A DNA stretch of 64,000 nucleotides from Paraburkholderia caffeinilytica (GCF_003368325.1 NZ_CP031466.1:2356001-2420000); one strand, 5' to 3'. Numbered from the stretch's first letter, positions 43,269 through 54,667 are shown. Made by a program: numbers and translations. The notes: a model not told the origin generated them from the sequence alone.

Positions 43269-43832
43269 TCAACCTGCGACGCTAACGTACGGATCCCACC
43301 AGTAATATCCAAAAAGCTCCTGCTTTTGTCCGCCGACTAACGTGTAGAGTCCGAAGCAGATGCCGAAGCCTTCCCTACCGCTTCGCGCTACTCTCGAGTC
43401 TAGACTTGGGAAAATCTCCGGCTTCTGAATCGCCGGCAGACCATTGTGATCCGGCGACTCGGGATTGGGTTGCGCTGCCCCGTTCCTCTGAAGGGCGTTG
43501 TAGTTGAAGGGATAGTTGAATACGATATCGCCCGCAAAGTGCTGGATGCCGTACACGAGCACCGCATCATCGGAGTTGTCATAAATCGACGTACCGGTGA
43601 ACGACACGAGGTCGCCAGGGTACGCCATGAACTCCAGATCGCCCGTCCCCTGTCCTTTCACGGGCCCTCGCGCGCCAGTGCAAAGCATGAACTGGCCAGA
43701 GTGGTTGATGCCGGTCGGCGCTCTCCAATCCTTGCTCGGATTCTTGGTTATTCCCTTGACATATTCCGTGTCGACTACCACCAGCAGGTTAATCTGCTGG
43801 CTGGTTGCTACCAGAGTAACTTCGGATGTCAT
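43269..43832 (-). CDS. aidA: AidA/PixA-family inclusion body protein
   Basis: 187 residues from ATG 43832 (GGAGAC 8 bases upstream; an earlier in-frame start at 43880 is less likely). The family's fingerprint is clear: NLLVVVDTEYVKGITKNPS, PTGINHSGQFMLCTGARG, FTGTSIYDNSDDAVLVYGI, FGICFGLYTLVGG and the C-terminal GYYWWDP. PixA forms crystalline inclusions in Xenorhabdus, and AidA is quorum-controlled in Burkholderia and needed for virulence toward nematodes. Biochemical function is unknown. It lies in the accessory strip and has its own AT-rich upstream region. Confidence 0.9.
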   Translation of the reverse strand: MTSEVTLVATSQQINLLVVVDTEYVKGITKNPSKDWRAPTGINHSGQFMLCTGARGPVKGQGTGDLEFMAYPGDLVSFTGTSIYDNSDDAVLVYGIQHFAGDIVFNYPFNYNALQRNGAAQPNPESPDHNGLPAIQKPEIFPSLDSRVARSGREGFGICFGLYTLVGGQKQELFGYYWWDPYVSVAG

Positions 43833-44269
43833 AACTGGTCTCCATCTCTTGGGTTGCATGGTTTTCATGCCTGACGACACGCTGTCAACGTGTCCATATC
43901 AATATCTCAGGATTGCAAATCAAATACACCTATCCAAGATGATAGGGTTTCGCTCTTTTAAATCCGATGCGCATATAACCGACATTTAAATTTTCGTAAA
44001 TGCAGGTTTAAATGGATTTGCAAAAGATGCGTGCCTCATGCCCGGGAATTTGATTGCAGGCTGGATTGCGTAAAGCTGTTGAAAATTACGCTATGCAAAC
44101 CGAGTAAGTTATTCGATTTGCAATACGTTTGCGAGCAGTCTGCGTAAATCGTTCGCACGCCGACGCCTTGGCGATGTAGGCGAATTTCTCGATCGACGCG
44201 TTACTGCTCCATTTCGGATCTAGTACGCACCACACTGCCTTCAGCTTATAACGGTGCTTGATTTCTAAA
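43833..44269. other. AT-rich region upstream of the AidA gene
   Basis: About 440 bases, clearly richer in A and T than the neighbours, with several A/T runs between 43905 and 44075. It probably contains the AidA promoter. I could not pick out a reliable lux-type box. No gene is supported here. Confidence 0.4.
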
Positions 44270-44614
44270 CTAGTACGTGCGGACGTTAATGTTGATGGGG
44301 CCACCGGAAAAGCGGCACTGACCGGGAATTGCCGGGCAGCCATTCATCGTCAACTTATGTGGTGTCGCGCGCAGGTCATCGGAGAACCATCGGAACCCAA
44401 ACAGGGGCCGCTGGCGATGAGTTTGATCGCAACCCGAGAACTCGACATGTGGGGCGATAACCCAGACTTGATGGCCTTGATCAGCCACATACAGCGTGCC
44501 GTTGAGTAAGTTGAGTGGCTGCTTGCGGCGAGTCTGAAGGGCCGTTCCGGATCGCGCACACCCGACCACCTTCGCCGGCGGGTGGCGGCTCGGTACGCGA
44601 ATCGCATGAGGCAC
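44270..44614 (-). other. Possible hypothetical gene or fragment
   Basis: An open frame whose C-terminal 80 residues have protein-like composition (NGTLYVADQGHQVWVIAPHV, then four cysteines and GGPININVRTY at the end). The N-terminal part looks random and no Shine-Dalgarno is visible, so either the true start is non-canonical or this is a gene tail. Family unknown. Confidence 0.3.
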
Positions 44615-44715
44615 TGACCGGCCATCCGGAGCGGCTGTCCAGTCGATCTCTCAAGTTGCACGTCCGACTGCCGTAGAAACAATGTCAACGCTCGATGGTC
44701 GGGAATGGATTGAAC

Positions 44716-45123
44716 ATGCATCTTCCGCGTCTTTTATTGCTCCCATTTCGCACATTCGAGAGTGGGATGATCGGTTCCGGCATCCTCATTTCGTTCTGGT
44801 ATGCGGTCGTACTTCTCCTAATAGGAGCGCTGGTTTACGAAATTATTAACTACATGGGTGTGGCGCCTCGAGTTGGCGAGGCCAATGTGACGAGGCGTCT
44901 TGTTCCCGCACATTGGGAGTGGCAAAGTCGGGGGCGCGCCATCATGCGGGTCTACGTCGAGGACTATGAAGTCCTTGACCTGGTCATCGACGGCCAGAAG
45001 ATCGTGCACCGGCCAATTCCGTGGATTATGGAACGAGCGAAGAGCGGTACCACTTTGCCTGTCGAGTATGCGACGGGCCGGCTGAATGGCAAGATAAAGG
45101 TCAGGAAATTTATGTACGTGTGA
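44716..45123 (+). CDS. Hypothetical single-pass membrane protein
   Basis: 135 residues from ATG 44716. An N-terminal helix (ISFWYAVVLLLIGALVYEII) anchors a basic cytoplasmic or periplasmic domain with VYVEDYEVLDLVIDGQKIVH. Family not recognised. It precedes an Imm26-like gene by 152 bases in the same direction, so a joint role in toxin protection is possible but unproven. Confidence 0.5.
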   Translation: MHLPRLLLLPFRTFESGMIGSGILISFWYAVVLLLIGALVYEIINYMGVAPRVGEANVTRRLVPAHWEWQSRGRAIMRVYVEDYEVLDLVIDGQKIVHRPIPWIMERAKSGTTLPVEYATGRLNGKIKVRKFMYV

Positions 45124-45275
45124 GCGCGAAATTGGCCGTTCAGGCGAATCGAGTGGCCGATTCGGAGAGGCCATGGCCGAACGCGTCGGGCAGCAGTCGG
45201 CCAACAGGAGACACTCGACTCAGTCTTGAGGATCGTCGACAATGCCTCGCCGAATAGCTCTACAGGGAGAGCAAC

Positions 45276-45731
45276 GTGATTCGTTCAGGAGACGTCTTTG
45301 GAATCAGGACGTCCGGCGGCGACGCATACTTCCAGTATGTGAAGAAAATCGCTCCGATGGGCACGCTGATCCGAGTGTTGCCGGGTGTGTTCGCGGACGC
45401 CCCTACAGATTTCGAATCGCTCGTAGCGATAGAAACGAATTTCTGGATCTTTTTTCCTGCAGGAGCCGCTTTCTCTCGCGGCATCGTTCGCAAGATCGGG
45501 AGATATGCCATTCCGGATCATTCGAAGAACGTCCCGGTGTTCCGGGCTGGCGTCGTCGATCCTGCCGTCGGGAAAGTAGTCGACTGGTGGTTGTGGGACG
45601 GTGAGAAGGAATGGCGCGTCGGTTCGATCACCGATGAGCAACGAAAGCTCCCCATTCGAGGCTCCTGGAATGACACGATGCTGATAAAGCGGATCGAGGA
45701 GGGTTGGTTACCTGAAAATGATCCGAGGTAA
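45276..45731 (+). CDS. Imm26-like putative immunity protein
   Basis: 151 residues from GTG 45276 with AGGGAGA 7 bases upstream. The opening MIRSGDVFGIRTSGGDAYFQ and the C-terminal WWLWDGEKEWRVG and WNDTMLIKRIEEGWLPE resemble the Imm26 family of polymorphic-toxin immunity proteins. No toxin gene is adjacent, so it would be an orphan, as is common in accessory strips. Assignment rests on pattern alone. Confidence 0.5.
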   Translation: MIRSGDVFGIRTSGGDAYFQYVKKIAPMGTLIRVLPGVFADAPTDFESLVAIETNFWIFFPAGAAFSRGIVRKIGRYAIPDHSKNVPVFRAGVVDPAVGKVVDWWLWDGEKEWRVGSITDEQRKLPIRGSWNDTMLIKRIEEGWLPENDPR

Positions 45732-46028
45732 TGCACCCCGACCCGTCGGGCAGGAGCCGTCCAGTCCGGTCCTATAACCGAATGACCGCTACGGGAAAAT
45801 TCGACGGACCGTTTCGGGTCGTTAGCACGCCTTCGCTCACGTCAGGATCGGAAATTCGGTCCGATAACATGTCTAAACTTTAGTCAGCGATAGTTAGCGG
45901 CATCCAACGCCGATGTGCGAATGGCCGCATCGACGGAACGCCCGTCCCTTTGTCCTACTCCGTCTTATCCTTTCGGCTAAATCAAACATTTAGCCTACAA
46001 GATTGAAGGCAACCCGAGCGGCCTGCCT
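45732..46028. other. Intergenic region before the leader RNA
   Basis: Roughly 300 bases with no gene. The part from 45780 to 45870 has a mosaic look of short GGACCG/CGGTCC and GTCGTTAG blocks that could form weak hairpins. AT-rich towards the promoter at 46029. Confidence 0.35.
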
Positions 46029-46034
46029 TATAAT
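46029..46034 (+). promoter_or_regulatory. Consensus -10 box of the leader RNA
   Basis: A perfect TATAAT sits 7 bases before the structured leader. TTGAAG at 46003-46008 is the nearest -35-like sequence, at a wide 20-bp spacing. Confidence 0.55.
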
Positions 46035-46040
46035 TACCAA

Positions 46041-46281
46041 GTCGTCGGGAAACACCCGGTGGCCAGGTTTGGAAGCCTGCTAGCTGAACCCGCACACCCG
46101 CTCAGGCGGTTGTGCGTCTACTTCTGCACGTCTGTTGTTCTGCAATGGGCGGGCTGTCGTGGGGGAGCCGCAAGGCTCGCCGGTTTGGTTCAAGCCCGGT
46201 CTTCCAATCCCGCTTCGTGCCCGCTCACCCCCTTCCCAAGCGAGTGTCGGGCGATCCAGGAAGTAACAGGGAGATCGCATC
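46041..46281 (+). ncRNA. Structured leader resembling phage-satellite (Ash/C4-type) RNA
   Basis: About 240 bases of highly structured sequence follow a perfect -10 box. Hairpins include CGGG-AAACA-CCCG (46046-46058), a long stem across 46091-46116, and GAGCC-GCAA-GGCTC (46165-46178) with a GNRA loop. The plus-strand translation near 46130-46200 reads GEPQGSPVWFKPGLPIPLRA, similar to the motif of Ash-type proteins of P4-like satellites, whose leaders are C4-type regulatory RNAs. A small gene starts at 46282. The call rests on resemblance and structure, not on a search. Confidence 0.45.
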
Positions 46282-46749
46282 ATGAGCAAGTCCACAAAAA
46301 ATCAACCCGCTTCACGTCCGCCTGTCGACGCAATCCAGTACGAAAAGCTTGCCCTGTCCGCCTTCGATTTATGCGACCGGCACCTGGCTCAACTGGATAC
46401 CTTGATTACACTTGCGTCCTCGATATGTAGGAATCCTTCCATCACGCTTGAGGAAAGACGGCGTCGTCAGACGCTCCTCGAATTGCTGGTGGACACGGCG
46501 GAGCAGTACCAGCAGGAACTCGAATGCGACCGCGAGTTGTACAAAGTGATTGCACTCGATGCAAAAGGCGTTCCGCAAAGCCGCATCACGGCACGCCACG
46601 CAGCGGACCTGCTTGCAGAAGAGGTGGCGCAGCGCGCAGGCGAACCGATAGCCACCGCAAACGCGCCGCAACGGGAAACCCCCGCAGAGAAAAATACCGC
46701 GGCATTAAGAGCCGACGCCACGCAGCAACCGGTTGTCGCGCCCAATTAA
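46282..46749 (+). CDS. Small hypothetical protein behind the leader RNA
   Basis: 155 residues, soluble and helical. AGGGAGA precedes ATG 46282. The central region (YEKLALSAFDLCDRHLAQL, then RRQTLLELLVDTAEQYQQEL) looks like a helical bundle; the C-terminal 40 residues are rich in Ala, Pro and Thr and probably disordered. No family recognised. Small genes behind such leaders are common cargo of phage satellites. Confidence 0.6.
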   Translation: MSKSTKNQPASRPPVDAIQYEKLALSAFDLCDRHLAQLDTLITLASSICRNPSITLEERRRRQTLLELLVDTAEQYQQELECDRELYKVIALDAKGVPQSRITARHAADLLAEEVAQRAGEPIATANAPQRETPAEKNTAALRADATQQPVVAPN

Positions 46750-46834
46750 GCGGCCGAAAACACCAACGAGCAGTAAGGCGGCGCGTCCAGGTCCTTCAGC
46801 GATTCATGCACCGAGACGGTCTTCGTCCAGACGT

Positions 46835-47017
46835 CTACAACGGCTTGGCGCGCCGCCGCCGCGCAGAGACAACCGGCTTCGCAGGACCACGACCATGCTG
46901 CCGCTCACTGCCCTGCCCCAACGTTTCCTGGAAAAAGGAGATAAAACTCTCCAGCTTCGGCGGCCTATGCGCGTCGGGCAGATGCACCACATGGATAGGC
47001 CAGGTTGGCGCCGGCCA
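46835..47017 (-). pseudogene. C-terminal remnant of a LysR-family gene
   Basis: The minus frame encodes WPIHVVHLPDAHRPPKLESF then ISFFQETLG, the final strand and helix of a LysR effector domain, with about 25 unrelated residues after it. Everything N-terminal of base 47017 is missing. It abuts an SDR remnant on the other strand at 47018. Confidence 0.6.
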
Positions 47018-47131
47018 GTCGGGTATGTCGGCGAGGCGGAGGACCTCGCGCAAACCTACCTCCATTTGATGACCAATCGCTATGTCACGGGACAAACCGT
47101 CGTCGTGGACGGCGGCGGCGTGCTGGTCTGA
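47018..47131 (+). pseudogene. C-terminal remnant of a short-chain dehydrogenase
   Basis: The frame reads VGYVGEAEDLAQTYLHLM then NRYVTGQTVVVDGGGVLV and stop, the typical SDR C terminus. All upstream parts (Rossmann motif, Tyr-Lys) are absent. The fragment begins exactly where the LysR remnant ends. Confidence 0.7.
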
Positions 47132-47135
47132 TCGT

Positions 47136-47180
47136 CTGGATAACCTGGATAACCTGGATAGCCTGAATAGTCTGGATAGC
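47136..47180. repeat. 9-bp tandem repeat CTGGATARC, five copies
   Basis: Five head-to-tail copies of a degenerate CTGGATAAC/CTGGATAGC unit follow directly behind the SDR remnant, with a partial sixth. No supported gene reads through. Confidence 0.8.
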
Positions 47181-47258
47181 CTGGTGCGGACCATCCGCCC
47201 AGGTCTATCAGCGGTACGGGTACTGAGTTGCAGTGAAGCCGTGCAGGCAACCGTTAGC

Positions 47259-48443
47259 TCATTCCCCCGGCACCCTCACCCACCCTTCCATCAACACCCG
47301 CGCACTCCGGCTCATGATTGCCTTGGTGACCGTCCACGCCCCGCCTTCCTCCCGAGCCTCGGCCCCCACGCGCAACGTCCCCGAAGGATGCCCGAACCGC
47401 ACCGCATCACGCGCGCCGCCGCCGGCAGCAAGATTCACCAGCGTCCCCGAAATCGCAGCGGCCGTGCCAATCGCAACCGCGGCCGTCCCCATCATCGCGT
47501 GATGCAGCTTGCCCATCGACATCGCGCGCACTAGCAGATCGACGTCGCTCGCGGCAACCCGCTTGCCGCTCGACGCAACGTAGTCGGCAGGCTTCGCAAC
47601 GAAAGCAATTTTCGGCGTATGCTGCCGCGTCGCGATCTCATCGAGTTGCTTGATGAGGCCCATACGCACCGCACCGTGCGCGCGAATGGTCTCGAACATC
47701 GCCAACGCTTTCTCGTCGCTATTGATGGCGTCCTGCAGTTCGGTGCCCTTATAACCGATCGCTTCCGCGTCCACGAAAATAGTCGGAATACCGGCATTGA
47801 TCATCGTCGCCTTCAGCGTGCCAACGCCCGGCACGTCGAGGTCGTCGACCAGATTCCCCGTCGGAAACATCGCGCCGCCCGCACCCTCTTCTTCCGCCGC
47901 CGGGTCCATGAACTCGAGCTGAACTTCAGCCGCCGGGAACGTCACGCCATCGAGTTCAAAGTCCCCTGTTTCTTGCACCGCGCCATCGGTGATCGGCACA
48001 TGCCCGATGATCGTCTTGCCGATATTCGCCTGCCAGATGCGCACAATCGCCACACCGTTGTGCGGAATCCGGCTCGCATCCACCAAACCCGCGCTGATCG
48101 CGAACGGCCCCACCGCAGCAGAAAGATTGCCGCAATTGCCGCTCCAGTCAACGAATGCCTTATCGATGGAAACCTGCCCGAACAGATAGTCGACGTCGTG
48201 ATCCGGCCTGCTGCTCTTCGCGATGATGACGGTCTTGCTCGTGCTCGACGTCGCGCCGCCCATGCCGTCGATCTGCTTGCCATACGGGTCCGGACTGCCG
48301 ATCACACGCATCAGCAGCGCATCGCGTGCGGCGCCCGGCACCTGGGTGGCGTCCGGCAAATCCTGCAGCCGGAAGAATACGCCTTTGCTGGTGCCGCCAC
48401 GCATGTACGTCGCCGGAATCTTGATCTGAGGTTTGTGGGCCAT
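47259..48443 (-). CDS. prpF: 2-methylaconitate isomerase PrpF
   Basis: 394 residues. PrpF isomerises trans- to cis-2-methylaconitate and is required with AcnD in the methylcitrate cycle. The sequence opens IKIPATYMRGGTSKGVFFRL, with DGMGGATSSTSKTVIIA and WSGNCGNLSAAVGPFAI, all hallmark stretches; the fold is related to diaminopimelate epimerase. It is the last gene of prpC-acnD-prpF, 35 bases after acnD. Confidence 0.96.
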   Translation of the reverse strand: MAHKPQIKIPATYMRGGTSKGVFFRLQDLPDATQVPGAARDALLMRVIGSPDPYGKQIDGMGGATSSTSKTVIIAKSSRPDHDVDYLFGQVSIDKAFVDWSGNCGNLSAAVGPFAISAGLVDASRIPHNGVAIVRIWQANIGKTIIGHVPITDGAVQETGDFELDGVTFPAAEVQLEFMDPAAEEEGAGGAMFPTGNLVDDLDVPGVGTLKATMINAGIPTIFVDAEAIGYKGTELQDAINSDEKALAMFETIRAHGAVRMGLIKQLDEIATRQHTPKIAFVAKPADYVASSGKRVAASDVDLLVRAMSMGKLHHAMMGTAAVAIGTAAAISGTLVNLAAGGGARDAVRFGHPSGTLRVGAEAREEGGAWTVTKAIMSRSARVLMEGWVRVPGE

Positions 48444-48478
48444 GAAAGTAGTGTCCTGATGAGAGAAGCTTAAAAGCT

Positions 48479-51076
<2,598 letters not shown>

Positions 51077-51240
51077 GGCGTAGGGGACAAAACAATAATG
51101 ATCCGGGGACGATGGCGGCAGCCGTGCTTAACAATCCACTGCCCCTCTTTCAGGCGGCGCGACCTTTGCGTGTCAGCGTGTCATTCGGACAGTCTATGTA
51201 GTTTAGCTTGCGGGGGCGCGCCGGTTTGCCTTGAACACCC

Positions 51241-52410
51241 TTACACGCGTTTGGCGAGCGGCACGAACGGCAAATCGTCGGGACCAGTGTAATTCGCGCT
51301 CGGACGGATGATCTTGTTGTCGATCCGTTGCTCGATGATGTGCGCGCTCCAGCCTGCCGTGCGGGAGATCACGAACAGCGGCGTGAACATCGCCGTCGGC
51401 ACGCCCATCATGTGATACGACACCGCGCTGAACCAGTCGAGATTCGGGAACATCTTCTTCGCGTCCGCCATCACCGACTCCAGACGTTCGGCAATATTGA
51501 ACAGCTTGTTGTTGCCCGCTTCCTTCGAGAGCTTCTTCGCGACTTCCTTGATGACCTTGTTGCGCGGGTCCGAAATCGTGTACACCGGGTGACCGAAACC
51601 GATCACCACTTCCTTGTTTTCGACGCGCCTGCGGATGTCGGCTTCGGCCTCATCCGGCGTCTGATAGCGCGACTGGATCTCGAATGCGACTTCGTTGGCG
51701 CCGCCGTGCTTCGGGCCGCGCAGCGCACCGATCGCACCGGTGATCGCCGAGTAGATGTCCGATCCCGTGCCCGCGATCACGCGGCCGGTGAACGTCGAGG
51801 CGTTGAATTCGTGCTCGGCGTACAGGTTCAGCGACACATGCATCGCATCGACCCACGCCTTCGACGGCTCCACGCCATGCAGCAGATGCAGGAAGTGGCC
51901 GCCGATCGAGTCGTCATCGGTTTCGACTTCGATGCGCTTGCCGTTGTGCGAGTAGTGGTACCAGTACAGCAGCATCGAACCGAGCGAGGCCATCAGCCTG
52001 TCGGCGATGTCGCGTGCGCCCGGCAGGTTGTGGTCGTCCTTCTCCGGCAGCACCGTGCCGAGCACCGACACGCCGGTGCGCATCACGTCCATCGGGTGAG
52101 CTGCGGCCGGAATCCATTCCAGCGCGGCTTTGACGTTCGCCGGCAGGCCGCGCAAGGCCTTGAGCTTCGTCTTGTAGGCGGTGAGTTCGGCCTGCGTCGG
52201 CAGCTTTTCGTGGACCAGCAGATACGCGATCTCTTCGAATTCGCACGTGGTCGCGATGTCGAGAATGTCGTAGCCGCGGTAGTGCAGATCGTTGCCGGTC
52301 TTGCCGACGGTGCACAGCGCGGTGTTGCCGGCCGTCACGCCGGACAGGGCGACGGATTTCTTCGGTTTGAAGGCGCCTGCGTTCGGCGTGCTGTTATCGG
52401 CTTCACTCAT
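51241..52410 (-). CDS. prpC: 2-methylcitrate synthase PrpC
   Basis: 389 residues. It condenses propionyl-CoA with oxaloacetate. Citrate-synthase landmarks: [14 protein letters not shown] and [15 protein letters not shown] carry the two catalytic histidines and [16 protein letters not shown] the aspartate. ATG 52410 or 52413 starts it, with GGAGACGA upstream; an earlier in-frame ATG at 52449 is less likely. First gene of the operon, behind a sigma-54 promoter at 52515-52529. acnD follows after 164 bases, and prpB is not next to it. Confidence 0.96.
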   Translation of the reverse strand: MSEADNSTPNAGAFKPKKSVALSGVTAGNTALCTVGKTGNDLHYRGYDILDIATTCEFEEIAYLLVHEKLPTQAELTAYKTKLKALRGLPANVKAALEWIPAAAHPMDVMRTGVSVLGTVLPEKDDHNLPGARDIADRLMASLGSMLLYWYHYSHNGKRIEVETDDDSIGGHFLHLLHGVEPSKAWVDAMHVSLNLYAEHEFNASTFTGRVIAGTGSDIYSAITGAIGALRGPKHGGANEVAFEIQSRYQTPDEAEADIRRRVENKEVVIGFGHPVYTISDPRNKVIKEVAKKLSKEAGNNKLFNIAERLESVMADAKKMFPNLDWFSAVSYHMMGVPTAMFTPLFVISRTAGWSAHIIEQRIDNKIIRPSANYTGPDDLPFVPLAKRV

Positions 52411-52514
52411 CATTTCGTCTCCAACTGCGGGGTTGCGTTCGTTCGGCAATCAGCGCGCCGAGCCTGTCTTTCGGGGTTTCAATGCGGTAACCGGTAAAAA
52501 CGGAGGCTGATAAC

Positions 52515-52529
52515 GCAAAGAATGGGCCA
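52515..52529 (-). promoter_or_regulatory. Sigma-54 promoter of the prp operon
   Basis: On the minus strand the bases read TGGCCCATTCTTTGC, giving the -24 GG and -12 GC doublets exactly 10 bases apart. It lies about 105 bases before the prpC start and divergent from prpR, which encodes a sigma-54 activator. Confidence 0.75.
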
Positions 52530-52596
52530 TGCAGGACGCGCGCCGCTAAGTACCTGATTTAACAAAAAATCGTCTCCCGGCTACACCACCTCAAGA

Positions 52597-52631
52597 TTTC
52601 ACAAATGAAATCGCAGATTTCAAATTCGAAA
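52597..52631. promoter_or_regulatory. Two PrpR-type enhancer sites
   Basis: TTTCACAAATGAAA (52597-52610) and TTTCAAATTCGAAA (52618-52631) are dyads of TTTC and GAAA, 21 bp apart (two helical turns). They lie about 70-105 bp upstream of the sigma-54 promoter, the usual distance for an enhancer-binding activator. Confidence 0.6.
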
Positions 52632-52690
52632 ACGAAAGGCGCATAATAGGCGGACTTTTCGTCTCCCTTCGCCAGACAACGAGCCCCACC

Positions 52691-54667
52691 GTGAGCACGC
52701 CTCCCTTCGACCCCGCGCAGCGCCCCCGCATCTGGGCCGTCAGCATCAGCCGCCTGCGCGATCTGTTCTTCGACATTGCCGGCGAGTACGTCGAACGCGC
52801 CGATTTGCGCATCGTCGCGCGTGGCTTCGAAGACGCCGTGCATGAGATCGACGCGGTCGGCGCCGGGCGTCCGGATGTCGTGATTGCCGGTGGCTCCAAC
52901 GGGGCGTATCTGAAAACACGCGTCAGCGTACCGGTCGTGCTGATCGGCCCGACGGGTTTCGACGTCATGCACGCGCTCGCGCGAGCGCGGCGCGACGGCG
53001 CGAGAGTCGCGCTCGTCACGCACGGCGAGACGCCTGACGAAGTGCGGCGCTTCATCGCCGCGTATGGCATCGACGTGACATTTGCGTCGTATCAATCGGC
53101 GCAGGATGCGGAAAGTGTCGTTCTCGATCTGCGCGACCGTGGCATCGACGCCGTGGTCGGCCCGGGACTCATCGCCGATCTCGCGGCGAACGCGGGCATG
53201 GGCGCGGTGTTTCTGTACTCGCGGGCATCGGTACGCGCCGCGTTCGACACCGCACTCGAAGTCGCGCAGGCCACCCGCCGCGAAACAGTTCGCCGTCAGC
53301 GGCTCGACAATCTGCTGCAACATCTGCGCGACGGCGTGGTGGCGCTCGATTCGCAAGGGCACGTCGAAGCGATGAACCAGCGGCTTGCCGACGTGCTCGG
53401 CATCGACGCGGCGCAAGCCGTAGGCCGCGCCTTGCTGGACCTCGCACCCGATCTCGCAGGCAGCTTGCCGGACTCGGACGGCGATGCGTTCTGCACGGTG
53501 CGGGGCGCAAGCTATGTCGTGCATCGCGGGCCGCTGGCGAGCAGCAGTTCGGCCGCGGGCACCGTGCTGACGTTTCAGGAATCACGCGCGGTCGAAAAGC
53601 TCGACCGCACGTTGCGCTCACGGCAGCGTGTGCAGCAGTTCAGCGCACGTTACAAGCTCGACGATATCGTCGGCGCATCCGATTCGATCCAACGGGTCCG
53701 CACGCTCGTGCAGCGCTACGCCAAATCGGACGCCACCGTGCTGATTCTCGGCGAAAGCGGCACCGGCAAGGAGATGGTCGCGCAGAGCATGCATCAGCTG
53801 AGCGCGCGGCGCGACTTCGCCTTCGTCGCCATGAATTGCGGCGCGTTTCCGGAGGCGTTGCTCGAAAGCGAATTGTTCGGCTATGAGGAAGGCGCGTTCA
53901 CCGGCGCACGCAAAGGCGGCAAGGCGGGGCTGATCGAAGTCGCGCATCGCGGCACGCTGTTTCTCGATGAAATCGCCGAGATGCCGCTGTCGTTGCAGAG
54001 CCGGCTATTGCGCGTGCTGCAGGAACGCGAGGTCGTGCGGCTTGGCTCGACGGAACCAACACGCGTGGACATCCGCGTTGTCGCAGCGACGCATCGCACG
54101 TTGACCGAGGGCATCGAGGCGGGTAGTTTCCGCGCGGACCTGTACTACCGGCTGAACATTCTGAGCATCGCACTGCCGCCGCTGCGCGAGCGGCCCAACG
54201 ATCTGCTGCCGCTCGCGGTCGAACTGCTGCTGCAGGCGGCGTCGCGCGAGCCGAGACTGGCGGCTCGCCTGCCCGATGCGGATGCGGCAAAGCGCGTCCT
54301 CGCCAATCTCAATGAGCCATTGAAGCGCTACACGTGGCCGGGCAACGTGCGGGAATTGCAGAACGTGATCGAACGGATCGCGGTGGAACTGGCAGACGCG
54401 GATGCGGACGTGCACACGGACTCGAACGGCGCAGCAGAAACCGTCTTTACGCGCGAAGTACTGCGCGCCGTCGCGCCTGAAATCTTCGAGCAACCCAGCG
54501 CGCGCACAAAAAAAGCGGCGCTAACGTTGCGCGAGCGCAGCCGTCACGTGGAAGCAGACGAAATCCGCGCCGCGCTCGCCGCCTGCGACGGCGATCGCGA
54601 TGCGGTTTGCCGGGCGCTCGGCATCAGCAAGACGACGTTATGGCGGAAGCTGAACGCGGCGCAGTAG
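52691..54667 (+). CDS. prpR: Propionate catabolism activator PrpR (sigma-54 dependent)
   Basis: 658 residues from GTG 52691. The N-terminal PrpR_N sensor (about residues 10-185), which binds 2-methylcitrate, is followed by a short PAS-like region. The AAA+ domain carries Walker A GESGTGKEMVAQ, the sigma-54 loop GAFTGA, Walker B TLFLDEIAEM and RVDIRVVAATHRTL. A Fis-type helix-turn-helix (VCRALGISKTTLWRKL) ends it. Divergent from prpC. Its 3' end overlaps the convergent AraC gene by 44 bases. Confidence 0.95.
   Translation: MSTPPFDPAQRPRIWAVSISRLRDLFFDIAGEYVERADLRIVARGFEDAVHEIDAVGAGRPDVVIAGGSNGAYLKTRVSVPVVLIGPTGFDVMHALARARRDGARVALVTHGETPDEVRRFIAAYGIDVTFASYQSAQDAESVVLDLRDRGIDAVVGPGLIADLAANAGMGAVFLYSRASVRAAFDTALEVAQATRRETVRRQRLDNLLQHLRDGVVALDSQGHVEAMNQRLADVLGIDAAQAVGRALLDLAPDLAGSLPDSDGDAFCTVRGASYVVHRGPLASSSSAAGTVLTFQESRAVEKLDRTLRSRQRVQQFSARYKLDDIVGASDSIQRVRTLVQRYAKSDATVLILGESGTGKEMVAQSMHQLSARRDFAFVAMNCGAFPEALLESELFGYEEGAFTGARKGGKAGLIEVAHRGTLFLDEIAEMPLSLQSRLLRVLQEREVVRLGSTEPTRVDIRVVAATHRTLTEGIEAGSFRADLYYRLNILSIALPPLRERPNDLLPLAVELLLQAASREPRLAARLPDADAAKRVLANLNEPLKRYTWPGNVRELQNVIERIAVELADADADVHTDSNGAAETVFTREVLRAVAPEIFEQPSARTKKAALTLRERSRHVEADEIRAALAACDGDRDAVCRALGISKTTLWRKLNAAQ

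Noticed and set aside
51328..52497. A 389-codon open frame on the plus strand
   Set aside because: Antisense to prpC.
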